The position numbers were made by a program, and so were the translations under genes. DNA of 58,213 bases. It comes from Nanobdellati archaeon. Its GTDB lineage: Archaea > B1Sed10-29 > JAGVWA01. Below are positions 32,095-40,421 of the stretch, piece after piece. The notes beneath the pieces were generated by a model. The model saw only the letters and a list, made by a program, of their open reading frames with translations, was not told the DNA's origin and did not search any database. The stretch lies in contig JAGVWA010000003.1 in assembly GCA_018304505.1 (NCBI GenBank), forward strand, positions 1 to 58,213, in the 5' to 3' direction. Position 1 is the first letter of the stretch. The number at the start of each line of letters is the position of its first letter.

Positions 32095-32341
32095 CTATAT
32101 CACTCAGGGATTCCGCAAGTTTATGGTTAATTCTGTAGTTATCGCCGCGTGACCTGATCCTGTCCGGGTCTTCGCCCAGCTCCCTGAGTGCGTCCATAGC
32201 ATCCCTTTCCCTGCGCAATGCTACCTCCTCTTCTGGCGAACCAGCTTCCGAATTTACGAACTTGTCGTATGCCCATACCAATCGCCTTGAGGCATTATCC
32301 ACATCGTCTCTATGTTTAGCGCTTCCTTGCCTTGACCACAT
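32042..32341 (-). CDS. Small orphan protein with Met-Trp start
   Basis: 99 residues, begins MWSRQGSAKH, highly charged (many Arg, Asp, Glu), ends in a run of Arg. No domain recognised. Upstream on the minus strand is A/T-rich DNA with TATA-like ATAATTAATT. It stands alone between the PolD operon and the sepF operon and is one of ten Met-Trp proteins in the window. Confidence 0.55.
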   Translation of the reverse strand: MWSRQGSAKHRDDVDNASRRLVWAYDKFVNSEAGSPEEEVALRRERDAMDALRELGEDPDRIRSRGDNYRINHKLAESLSDIDDEYERDILQDGRRRRG

Positions 32342-32427
32342 TATAATTTCATCCCCAATTAATTATGCAATTCTTTTGCAAGCCAATGAATATAATGCTT
32401 TCGCTAGTTTAATTCTTTTGGCGCGAA

Positions 32428-33207
32428 TTATGTAAGCAGCAAGAATAAAATCAGGATAAGGATTGCGATGAGAACGTACTGCCCTGTCTTGGTCTTGAGC
32501 AGCCAGTCGAGGCTGGCTCCAGAAGTGGCCTTTGCTTCGCCTGTTTTTGCCTTGGCCTTGCCGCTTAGGCGCGAAAACGCATTGCTCAGGACCTTCATGA
32601 AGCCTGACGGCGTCATCATTTGGTGCAGCGTCTCGCTGAAAGACTCATTCCAGTTTTTTTCCCGGGTAGGCACTTCGTCCATGTTCAGGGTGATTCCGAC
32701 AACAGCGTCGACATTCATTTTTTGTACCTGCCTGCCAAGTTGAACAAACACGCGCCAGATGGGCCAGTAGATCTGCCTGAAGCCCGACACATTGACGGCC
32801 TTTGATGCGATGCCGAACTGGCTGGCGATTTTTACCTGCGCTGTCCTTTTGATTTCCTCGAGGCTGAATGACGGCTTAAGAAGATCGTAGCTGATGTCGT
32901 GTTTGATTTCGCGCTGGTAGTTGATGGGCTGCTGTTCAAGGACGCCTGACAGGGTTTGTTCAAGTTCGCCGGAAACCCCGTTGATCATCATCTGGCCCCC
33001 GCCAAAACCCTGACTCATCGCCTGGCCCTCGACTTCATGCTCTACCAGCGTGTCGTACGTAAAAACAAAATACGGAACGTACAATAGCTTTAGGTTGGCG
33101 ATCTCGAACTCGTGCCAGTTTTTTTCCTTGAGGGTGTCTTCAAGAACTTCCAGAATGTCTTCTACGCCAATGTTTAAAGCTACTGCCGGATTTTCTAAGA
33201 GGACCAT
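32428..33207 (-). CDS. Tail-anchored membrane protein in operon with sepF
   Basis: 259 residues, soluble for about 235 and ending in one membrane helix (TGQYVLIAILILILFLLL), so tail-anchored with the bulk in the cytoplasm. Notable segments are LKLLYVPYFVFTYD, VSGELEQTL and IYWPIWRVFVQLG. I do not recognise a named family. It starts 13 bases after sepF in the same direction, so a role at the division septum or membrane is a reasonable guess, unproven. Confidence 0.7.
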   Translation of the reverse strand: MVLLENPAVALNIGVEDILEVLEDTLKEKNWHEFEIANLKLLYVPYFVFTYDTLVEHEVEGQAMSQGFGGGQMMINGVSGELEQTLSGVLEQQPINYQREIKHDISYDLLKPSFSLEEIKRTAQVKIASQFGIASKAVNVSGFRQIYWPIWRVFVQLGRQVQKMNVDAVVGITLNMDEVPTREKNWNESFSETLHQMMTPSGFMKVLSNAFSRLSGKAKAKTGEAKATSGASLDWLLKTKTGQYVLIAILILILFLLLT

Positions 33208-33220
33208 GCCCTAAACACTT

Positions 33221-33577
33221 TTACTGTCGTCTTACCTTGACGTTTGATGGCGTTAGGATTACCTGCTCCTGATTTAGCGCAACAATGTCCCCGTTCAGGT
33301 CGTGCACAGCGCCCTTTAGCTCTGAAATCGCCTGCCTGACCTTGACCTTGTTTTTCTTCTTTAACGGCTCGATGTTCAACACCACTTGGTTGCCTTTCTT
33401 CAATTCGCCAAGAATGCCGTCAATGTCGCTCAAATCCTCAAGAGTCTGTGATATGACCCACATGTCCGCTTGTTCTTCGAGCAAGTCGCCCTCTTCGAGG
33501 CCCAGCTGTTCCAGGTATTCCTCGATCTCCATGTGCTCGTCTTTTCTCCCACTTAATTTGCCCAAAAGTCCTGCCAT
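33221..33577 (-). CDS. sepF: Cell division protein SepF (archaeal FtsZ anchor)
   Basis: 118 residues. The N-terminal MAGLLGKLSGRK fits an amphipathic membrane-binding helix. The core (about 40-115) is VISQTLEDLSDIDGILGELKKG, VVLNIEPL, RQAISELKGAVHDLNGDI and ILTPSNVKVRR, the archaeal SepF (DUF552) pattern. SepF links FtsZ filaments to the membrane. It heads a two-gene operon with a tail-anchored protein and is divergent from the second orc1, 116 bases between starts. Confidence 0.92.
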   Translation of the reverse strand: MAGLLGKLSGRKDEHMEIEEYLEQLGLEEGDLLEEQADMWVISQTLEDLSDIDGILGELKKGNQVVLNIEPLKKKNKVKVRQAISELKGAVHDLNGDIVALNQEQVILTPSNVKVRRQ

Positions 33578-33693
33578 TGTTATACCTCCAAAAACATCTT
33601 CATTCGCTATTATCTTATTATCCTATGGGTGATATAATTATAAGGGAAGTTGAATAAAAAGATATCCTCTGAAAGCGCTGTGAAAGTGATTGC

Positions 33694-34899
33694 ATGGACG
33701 ATATTTTCGAATCTGAGCTTAAAAAGGCTACTGTTTTTCAGGACCGCAATGTATTGTCGCAGTCATACATCCCGGAGACCTTGCCTCATCGCGAGAAGGA
33801 AATCGAGCGAATGATGAAGACCCTGGCCCCAATGCTCAGCAAGAAGATAATCCACAACCTTTTCATTTATGGGAAAACCGGCACGGGGAAGTCCAGCAGC
33901 ACGCGGCACATCCTGAACCGCCTCGGGGACGTGAGGGAAAAATACGATGCGTCTGTCGATTTTATTTATGTAAATTGCCATAACTGCAACACGAAGTATC
34001 AGGTGATGCTGAAGTGCGCGGAGTACTGTGCCCCGGGCAAGCCGTTTATTGGGTATCCGTTTTCGCACCTGTTTGAAGAAGTGAAGAAGAAGGTCCAGGA
34101 CAATGACACAAGTTTCCTGATTGTTCTCGATGAGGTGGACAAGGTCAAGGACATCGACGAGTTAATGTACACGCTGACAAGGGCCAATGATGAATTAGAC
34201 CATGGCCGCATATCGCTGATAGGGATCACGAATTCTGTGGGATTTAAAGAACAGCTGGATCCGCGGTCTAAGTCAACGCTCTGCGAGGAGGAAATGGTTT
34301 TTCCGCCATACAACGCAACTGAACTTGAGAGCATTCTGCGCCAACGCGGAGAATTAGGCTTCAAGCAGGGGGCGATTGATGAGTCTGCAATCAACCTCGC
34401 GGCAGCACTGGCTGCCCAGGAATCAGGAGACGCAAGGTATGCCCTGAAGCTCATTCTCAAGGCAGGGCAGATCGCAGATGATCTGAAGGAAAAACGCGTT
34501 ACAGATTCGCATGTGCAAATTGCCTCAGAGGGTGTCGAGGAGGAAATTGTTTACGAAATCATCAACACGTTGCCTGAGCACCAAAAAATAGTGCTTTACG
34601 CCATCACGCTTTTGACAGAAGATGGCTCCCGGATGTCGAAACTTGACGGCTCCATGGATGAAGACGCGGTGCTTTATTCTGGGGAGGTGTACGACAAATA
34701 CCGCGGCTTGTGCAAGGTGTACGGGAAAAAAGCGAGAACGGCGCGCTGGTGCCGCGATTACTTGAACGACCTGGACATGATGGGCTTAATTACCACAAGC
34801 ATTTCTGGAAAAGGAATTCGCGGCAACACAACACTAATTCAGTTGGCATATCCGCAAGAAAAGGTAAAACGCGTTTTAGAGAAACACTTTAATGCGTAG
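33694..34899 (+). CDS. orc1: Orc1/Cdc6 replication initiator, full length
   Basis: 401 residues. The N-terminal LSQSYIPETLPHREKEIERM is the region before the AAA+ core. Walker A is GKTGTGKS (60-67) and Walker B LIVLDEVD (142-149). Sensor 1 is ITNSVGF, sensor 2 the SGDARYALKLI region, and a C-terminal winged helix (about 300-401) follows. A cluster of Cys (NCHNC, KC, YC, residues 95-112) is notable. This copy is closer to the canonical origin-binding Orc1-1 than the short one at 1455. Confidence 0.95.
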   Translation: MDDIFESELKKATVFQDRNVLSQSYIPETLPHREKEIERMMKTLAPMLSKKIIHNLFIYGKTGTGKSSSTRHILNRLGDVREKYDASVDFIYVNCHNCNTKYQVMLKCAEYCAPGKPFIGYPFSHLFEEVKKKVQDNDTSFLIVLDEVDKVKDIDELMYTLTRANDELDHGRISLIGITNSVGFKEQLDPRSKSTLCEEEMVFPPYNATELESILRQRGELGFKQGAIDESAINLAAALAAQESGDARYALKLILKAGQIADDLKEKRVTDSHVQIASEGVEEEIVYEIINTLPEHQKIVLYAITLLTEDGSRMSKLDGSMDEDAVLYSGEVYDKYRGLCKVYGKKARTARWCRDYLNDLDMMGLITTSISGKGIRGNTTLIQLAYPQEKVKRVLEKHFNA

Positions 34900-34965
34900 T
34901 TTCAGTTCGTCGATCCTTCGAACTTCCTCATGGCTTTTGGTTCGGCTTTTGGTTTTCCAGTACAT
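34876..34965 (-). CDS. Very small basic ORF after the MWATY trio (uncertain)
   Basis: ATG 34965 to stop 34876, 29 residues starting MYWKTKSRTKSH. It begins 4 bases after the stop of the third MWATY gene and overlaps the convergent orc1 3' end by 24 bases. It contains a 12-base tandem repeat encoding KSRTKSH. Could be a translated short protein or chance. Confidence 0.25.
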   Translation of the reverse strand: MYWKTKSRTKSHEEVRRIDELKLRIKVFL

Positions 34966-34969
34966 CAGA

Positions 34970-35236
34970 TTATCGCCTGTTGATTTCGCTCCAGACGTCT
35001 GCGAGGTGCTGCGTGATTTCTTTTCCTGTTTTAAATTCGCCGTTGCGTATTCGATCCCTCTCGCGGGCTGCATCTGCGGGGAGGAGGTACTTTAATGTGC
35101 GCGTCTCGTGTTTTGATAGTAAAACGGCACGGGGAATGTCCATTACAGGTATGACCTCCTGCCCTGCAAGGTGCTGATAACTGCGTGGGTCTGATGGATC
35201 CTTGTTACTTAAACATTGTATGTACGTCGCCCACAT
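34970..35236 (-). CDS. MWATY-family orphan protein 3
   Basis: 88 residues, third of three tandem paralogues. It starts MWATYIQ and shares with the first copy the spaced pattern GQ..I, A..L.KHE, RIR.G.F and a C-terminal helix. It starts 5 bases after the second copy's stop, and a GGAG/GAGG stretch precedes the ATG. No known domain; cytoplasmic by composition. Confidence 0.65.
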   Translation of the reverse strand: MWATYIQCLSNKDPSDPRSYQHLAGQEVIPVMDIPRAVLLSKHETRTLKYLLPADAARERDRIRNGEFKTGKEITQHLADVWSEINRR

Positions 35237-35241
35237 GGTCC

Positions 35242-35601
35242 TCAGTTGCTCCTTGTTCTGTCATTAAGCTGCATCGCATACGAGTCTGGAATTTTTTCCC
35301 CTGACTCCCACAGCACTGTCGCCAGATCCTTTAACATTTTAGTCACTGTCTCCGCGCCCTTTTCGCTTGGCGCCTGTGATTTCACTGCCAAACGAACGTT
35401 GTCTGCCATTTCATCAGGCAATGAGTCTATCAAATCGACTTCCGGTTTCCAGAGCTTGAATGCACCATGGCCATTGCCTAATCGATACACTGCTTGGCCT
35501 TTCTTCATGTTATATCCATTCATGATGGGCGTTGGGCTGCCGTAATGTGCATCAGCACGCCCATTTTCCAGTTTCTCTTGTGGAATATACGTTGCCCACA
35601 T
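35242..35601 (-). CDS. MWATY-family orphan protein 2
   Basis: 119 residues starting MWATYIPQEKL. It shares with copy 1 the N-terminus and the blocks GQAVYRL, GAFKLWKPEVDLIDS and GAETVTKMLKDLA. Its ATG overlaps the stop of copy 1 by one base (TAATG), so the two are translationally coupled. Function unknown; lineage-specific family. Confidence 0.65.
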   Translation of the reverse strand: MWATYIPQEKLENGRADAHYGSPTPIMNGYNMKKGQAVYRLGNGHGAFKLWKPEVDLIDSLPDEMADNVRLAVKSQAPSEKGAETVTKMLKDLATVLWESGEKIPDSYAMQLNDRTRSN

Positions 35602-35966
35602 TATTTCATGCCCCCATTTTCAATAGGTTCATGTCTAACAAATTCATTCTGGTACTGTGTCGGGAGCTGATCAAAGTGGCCGTGTGCTATTGATTTAATT
35701 GCCATGTTGCGGAGGTCCTTTGTTAGTGCCGTGGCGCCCTCGTCGCTGGCATCGAATCTTCCTGAGCGTATCCGATTGATAAGGCCCCTTTCTGCCCTGT
35801 CATTAACTAAGTCTGATTCAATGAAATCGACTTCATGTTTCCATAGGCGCATTGCGCCCTGCGAGCCCCGTATTGAAATCATCATCTGCCCTGTTGCTTT
35901 TCGATAGCCGCCAGGGGTATTTTTTCCAACGTCGAGCTTTTCCTGCGGTACGTATGTCGCCCACAT
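35601..35966 (-). CDS. MWATY-family orphan protein 1
   Basis: 121 residues from ATG 35966 (MWATYVPQEKL). The open frame continues 63 codons upstream, but the sibling proteins begin at MWATY and a GGTG ribosome motif sits 6-10 bases before this ATG; TATA-like TTTAAATA lies about 30 bases upstream. Shared blocks are GQMMISI, GAMRLWKHEVDFIES, RIRSGRF and GATALTKDLRNMA. First gene of the trio. Confidence 0.65.
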   Translation of the reverse strand: MWATYVPQEKLDVGKNTPGGYRKATGQMMISIRGSQGAMRLWKHEVDFIESDLVNDRAERGLINRIRSGRFDASDEGATALTKDLRNMAIKSIAHGHFDQLPTQYQNEFVRHEPIENGGMK

Positions 35967-36028
35967 AGTCACACCAACAAGATTTTGCACTATTCTGATA
36001 TTTAAAGGCCTCTGATAGTTGCCTGTCG

Positions 36029-36064
36029 AAAAAAATAAGGGGTTGTGGGGACTTAGGCCCCCAC
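36029..36064 (-). terminator. Hairpin plus T-run terminator after the DsbA-like operon
   Basis: On the minus strand GTGGGG (36064-36059) pairs with CCCCAC (36050-36045) around an 8-base loop, followed by a run of seven T (36035-36029). It lies between the end of the DsbA-like gene and the MWATY trio and should separate the two units. Confidence 0.6.
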
Positions 36065-36112
36065 CTTGTTGTTTTTGGACGTGATTAATAATGTGGTTTA
36101 ATTTGTTTTGGT

Positions 36113-36907
36113 TTACGCGCCTAGCTGTGACAGAACTTGTTCGAATGCGCTCCACGGCTGTGCTCCAACTAAGACCTTGTCGTTGATGACGAATGTCGGT
36201 GTGCCTTCTACGCCTAACTGGACGCCGGCGTTGAAGTCATCCCTTACCTCATCTTGGTGCTTTCCTGAGTCGAGGCATTGGTCAAAGGTCTCTTGGTTTA
36301 GTCCGATGCTGCCCGCGTACTGCTTCAAACTCGATATTCCCATGCTTTGCTGGTTCTCGAATATCTTGTCATGCATGTCCCAGAACTTGCCCTGATCGTT
36401 TGCACATTGCCCTGCTTCTGCTGCTTTCTGCGCGTTCGGGTGTATGCTCAGCGGGAAGTCCCTGTACACTAACTTGATTCTGCCTTGCTCTGCGTATTCC
36501 CTCAGCTTAGGTATTGCGGCCTCCCAGTTCGGATCTTGGCTCTGGAACCTGTCGATTAGCGCCTGGTTTGTTCCTGCTGATGCGCCACAGAACGGGCACT
36601 CAAAGTCGCTGAACTCAATTACAACGATTTCAGCGTCTGCTGGTCCTAGGAATGGGTCGTCATCTACTAGGTCTGCTGCGTTTATTGTACTCCCGGATGT
36701 TGGCGTTGGTGCGGTTGCTGTGCTGCCTGATCCTGTTGAACCAGAACCAGAGCCTGAACCGCTGCCTGTAGTGGCTATTGCGGCCCCTGTCAGTTTTGAG
36801 CTTATGTTGCCGCCCACGTGCAACACTGACAAAGACATTATTAGCGCGGCTACCAATATTGCTACCGGCACGTACAAGTGCTGGTTGCTATTTCCTTCTT
36901 TAGTCAT
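36113..36907 (-). CDS. Membrane-anchored DsbA-like thiol oxidoreductase
   Basis: 264 residues. An N-terminal membrane helix (about 12-33) is followed by a Gly/Ser and Thr/Pro linker (about 45-75), then a DsbA-like thioredoxin domain with FSDFECPFC (catalytic CPFC) and the cis-Pro motif GTPTFVIND. The domain lies outside the membrane and should form or reorder disulfides in exported proteins. It follows a related gene (36923) by 15 bases in an operon. Confidence 0.88.
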   Translation of the reverse strand: MTKEGNSNQHLYVPVAILVAALIMSLSVLHVGGNISSKLTGAAIATTGSGSGSGSGSTGSGSTATAPTPTSGSTINAADLVDDDPFLGPADAEIVVIEFSDFECPFCGASAGTNQALIDRFQSQDPNWEAAIPKLREYAEQGRIKLVYRDFPLSIHPNAQKAAEAGQCANDQGKFWDMHDKIFENQQSMGISSLKQYAGSIGLNQETFDQCLDSGKHQDEVRDDFNAGVQLGVEGTPTFVINDKVLVGAQPWSAFEQVLSQLGA

Positions 36908-36922
36908 ATTCCATAACCTCCT

Positions 36923-38113
36923 TTAATTACCCTTAGTGGTATTGCTTTTATTGCTTTTTAATCCAAGTAAATTTTCGATAGCAATCGCGATGGTTTCATA
37001 TTCATAGTTTGCCAGCTTCTTGTTTCCGACAACGAATGTCGGTGTGCCGGCGATGCCAAAATCTCTGGCTTCATCGTTGAGCCTTTCGATTTTCGCTGTG
37101 TACTTGCCTGATTCGAGGCACTGCTCAAACTCGTCTTGCGGAATGCCAACTTGCTGCGCGTACTTAATTAGGGCTTCCTTAGACAGGTCATTCTGGTTCG
37201 TGAATAGCACGTCGTGGTACGGCAGGAACTTGTCCTGCTCTGCTGCGCACTCTGCAGCTGTTGCCGCGTTTAACGAATTCTGGTGGCCGAGGATGTGGTA
37301 ATATCCGACCTTCACTTCAGGGTAAACCCCCAGGATCCGCTTCACTGTGGCTGTGGCTTGCGCGCAAAACGGGCACTCAAAGTCGCTGAACTCATACAAT
37401 GTGACGGTCGCATTTGAAACATTGAGGCCGAAGAACAGTAACTCATCGTGGCGCGGCAACTCGATGTAATCAACAGCCTCGCTCACCTGCGGATTTAGCT
37501 GGTACAATTCCTGCCTTTTCAAAAGTATGCTTCCCTTTAACGTGGCATTGAAATTCAGCTCCTGCTCGATTTGGCTTGTAAAGAAATATGCCGGCAGGAC
37601 TTTTACATTATTATCCCTGATGATGCCCTTGCCTTCTTTGGAATTTGAGTCAACGTACCTCGGCATGGTGTTGAAAAAGAACTTCTGCATGATAATGTTC
37701 TTAACCCTGTCCGCGTCGCATTCGGCGCACGCAAAGTCCGTCAAAATAAGGAAGTCTGATTGCTCAACTGACTGCACAACGTCTCCTGATATTTCGAGGT
37801 CCTGCACAATTGAGCCTGTCGAATTTGAGTTGTTGCCTAGGAGATACATGACTCCAGCTAGCGAAATTACTGCTGCTATGATAATGTACCACATGTAATC
37901 CCGGCCTGCAAGCGGTTGCTGCTGTTGTGGTTGCTGTTGCACTTGTTTCTGTTCTTGCTGTTGCGCTTGCCGCTGTGCTTCTTGTGCCTGCTGCAGGCTG
38001 TGATACTGCTGCGCTTCGCCAATCTTTGTTTCTGCCGTTTCTGATTTTGGTTTTGTTTCTTTTGTACGCTTGGCTGTCTTTCTACCTGCGCTTTTCTTAA
38101 CTTTTTTAGCCAC
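36923..38113 (-). CDS. Membrane-anchored double thioredoxin-fold protein, DsbA-like
   Basis: 396 residues. A Lys-rich then strongly Gln-rich cytoplasmic N-terminus (1-70) precedes one membrane helix (about 74-92). A first thioredoxin-like part contains FACAECDADRV (CAEC) and a second DsbA-like domain has FECPFC and GTPTFVVGNK. Two redox motifs in one chain suggest internal electron relay. The Gln run (residues about 45-68) is encoded by a low-complexity DNA stretch. It is first gene of the operon with 36113-36907. Confidence 0.85.
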   Translation of the reverse strand: MAKKVKKSAGRKTAKRTKETKPKSETAETKIGEAQQYHSLQQAQEAQRQAQQQEQKQVQQQPQQQQPLAGRDYMWYIIIAAVISLAGVMYLLGNNSNSTGSIVQDLEISGDVVQSVEQSDFLILTDFACAECDADRVKNIIMQKFFFNTMPRYVDSNSKEGKGIIRDNNVKVLPAYFFTSQIEQELNFNATLKGSILLKRQELYQLNPQVSEAVDYIELPRHDELLFFGLNVSNATVTLYEFSDFECPFCAQATATVKRILGVYPEVKVGYYHILGHQNSLNAATAAECAAEQDKFLPYHDVLFTNQNDLSKEALIKYAQQVGIPQDEFEQCLESGKYTAKIERLNDEARDFGIAGTPTFVVGNKKLANYEYETIAIAIENLLGLKSNKSNTTKGN

Positions 38114-38203
38114 CTATATTCACCCAATGGTTGCGTTTCCTATTATGCATATTTTGTAGTATATAAAGGTTATTGTAATTACTTTATAAAGCCTGCGCGT
38201 TTT

Positions 38204-40357
38204 TTAGTAATCTGCCAAGGATTTCTGGGGGACTGATTCATTTTCAAAAATCTCGGAATCGCTGCTGAAGGCAGATACGTCCTGCCCAAGGTCTTTCTTT
38301 ATCTTGACTGCGGTTTTAGAACCAACAAGCTTTGCCAAGTCAACATATGATACCTTCATCAAGTCGGCCTGTGTTTTTAGGCCGTCATTGTAGATCCTGC
38401 GCGCCCTGATTCTGCCAATGAATTTGACTTCGGTTAACAGGAACAGCTCTTCCTTAATGCCATCATGGAGACGCTTCCTCATCTTCTGCAGCTCAGTAAC
38501 GCGGTTTTTGCTCACGATTTTTGCCAGCTCAACCGCTGAATAGGAAATCCAGTCCGCGTTTGACAGGTAGCTCCTTAAAATGCCGGGCTGCACGTTGAAT
38601 TCCTCCATAAGCTGCTGCTCTGTTTTCTCATTGATCCAAGCTTGCAGCATCAGAGACTGCCGATATTTATTTAGGAATGAGTAGTCGTCAAAGTCCCACG
38701 ATGTGATGCTGTGAAAGAATTCATCCTGGCGCTCGTACGCCTCGCTCCACAGTTGCCCCTCCTGATCGCGCTTTACGCTAAGGTACGGCCTCATTTCGAT
38801 GGTGTCATTAATCAGATACAGGTATGACATATCCGTGGCGCGCTTGTCTGATTCGAGAGCCCCGATGATCTTGTACGCACTGAACGGATCAATGTACAAA
38901 TCAGAGACCCGTATGCCAAGCTGCGTCGGAACCAGTGCGCTTGGTTGCTTTTTTACGAAGCCCCAGCTTTCTAGATCTGTGATGACCTCGTGGAGCAGCG
39001 ATTCGAGCTGCTCTATCGAGCCATATTGGGTTGCGTAGAAGGTTTTCGAGAAGAACTCCTTCAGCGATTCAAAGTCGCGCGTGAATGCAACGATGCTTGA
39101 CAGCACATGTGTCCTGAGCACTGCGGCGTTTCCAAGTTGAGAATAAACTGGCTCGATTTGCCCGTTGATGTACATGTCGGTGTACATCGCCTTTTCCGAG
39201 AGGTCCTTTGCAAGGATGATCCCTTCGCCAAAATCGTCATACTGTGGACGCCCCGCGCGACCGATTCGCTGCTTGTAATTCCGCACCTGAATCAATTCAG
39301 AACCGGCGCCTGTGTAATAGTACATCGAATTCATGACTACCCTGGTTGCGGGCAGGTTGACGCCAGCTGCCAGTGTAGGGGTTGCTGCTATCACTTTTAT
39401 GACTCCATTTCTGAAACCATCTTCTATTGCCTGCCTCTGCTTATTCACTAAACCAGAGTGATGAAACGCAATGCCCTGTTTCGCTAGGTCTGCGAGGCGC
39501 TTACATTGCTCCGTCGGTATTTCCAGCGCGTCGAGGATTTTGCTTGCAACCGCATTAGTGCGGCGCTCTTGAATCGCCACCTTGGTCAACATTGAAAGTT
39601 TTAGCGCCGCGGACTCTGCACTCCTCTTGGTATTGACGAACACGATGGCCTGCTTGTCGCCCTTCAACGTATCCTCAATAACTGCTGAGAGTGGGTCTTT
39701 CCTATCTGATTTAAGTTCATAAATTCCAGCATCGCCGTTGCTGAACTCGATTTTATTATCCAGCAGGGTGCCCTCGTGCAGCGGCACTGGTCTATAGTCA
39801 GATGATACAACCCTGGCGTTCAGCCATTTCGCGATTTCAATTGTGTTGGGAATCGTTGCGCTCAAGCCAAGGATTTGCACTTCCGGGAGAAAATGCTTAA
39901 TGCGTGAGATCATGACCTCCAAGGTCGGGCCGCGGTCGGAATCAATTTCGTGGATCTCGTCAACAATCAGCAAGCCACATTGCTTGATCCACGGCTCCTT
40001 TTTCCGCAGCATGGAATCGAGCTTTTCAAAGGTCGTGCAGACCCAGTCATACCTTCCAAGCTGCGAGTCGTGTGAGTCAAAGTCACCAATGCTGAGCGCG
40101 GTGCTTTCATGGCTGCTCTTGAAATTGTTGTACTGTTCGGTTGCCAGTGCCCTCAGTGGGCAGGTGTATATTACCTTCTTGCCCTGCCTAATGGTGTTCA
40201 GGGCTGCGATTTCAGCAATGAGGGTCTTGCCCGATCCTGTTGGAGAACTCACGACAATGTTGGCTCCATCAAGAAGCCCCTGCGACAATGCCTCCTCCTG
40301 CACCGGGTTCAGCTTGCCAAGACCCTTGCCCTTGAGATACTCGGACACGTGCTTCAT
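38204..40357 (-). CDS. hel308: Ski2-type DNA helicase Hel308
   Basis: 717 residues. RecA domain 1 has Walker A SPTGSGKT (38-45) and DEIH (133-136). Domain 2 contains IGRAGRPQYDDFGEGII, followed by the winged-helix, ratchet and C-terminal HLH parts (GRIRARRIYNDGLKT near residue 650). Hel308 unwinds stalled forks 3' to 5' and helps recombination. The last residues QKSLADY resemble a PIP box, matching a link to PCNA. It is divergent from the DHH phosphoesterase gene. Confidence 0.93.
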   Translation of the reverse strand: MKHVSEYLKGKGLGKLNPVQEEALSQGLLDGANIVVSSPTGSGKTLIAEIAALNTIRQGKKVIYTCPLRALATEQYNNFKSSHESTALSIGDFDSHDSQLGRYDWVCTTFEKLDSMLRKKEPWIKQCGLLIVDEIHEIDSDRGPTLEVMISRIKHFLPEVQILGLSATIPNTIEIAKWLNARVVSSDYRPVPLHEGTLLDNKIEFSNGDAGIYELKSDRKDPLSAVIEDTLKGDKQAIVFVNTKRSAESAALKLSMLTKVAIQERRTNAVASKILDALEIPTEQCKRLADLAKQGIAFHHSGLVNKQRQAIEDGFRNGVIKVIAATPTLAAGVNLPATRVVMNSMYYYTGAGSELIQVRNYKQRIGRAGRPQYDDFGEGIILAKDLSEKAMYTDMYINGQIEPVYSQLGNAAVLRTHVLSSIVAFTRDFESLKEFFSKTFYATQYGSIEQLESLLHEVITDLESWGFVKKQPSALVPTQLGIRVSDLYIDPFSAYKIIGALESDKRATDMSYLYLINDTIEMRPYLSVKRDQEGQLWSEAYERQDEFFHSITSWDFDDYSFLNKYRQSLMLQAWINEKTEQQLMEEFNVQPGILRSYLSNADWISYSAVELAKIVSKNRVTELQKMRKRLHDGIKEELFLLTEVKFIGRIRARRIYNDGLKTQADLMKVSYVDLAKLVGSKTAVKIKKDLGQDVSAFSSDSEIFENESVPQKSLADY

Positions 40358-40421
40358 TGCACAATTTCTGTGCTTTGGTGTACTTAAAGCTATTTAAACC
40401 AGAAGTAACCCAGTTAAGTTT

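Noticed and set aside
37910-38000. CTG/TTG-rich repeats
   Set aside because: They encode the Gln-rich N-terminus of the double thioredoxin protein on the minus strand.
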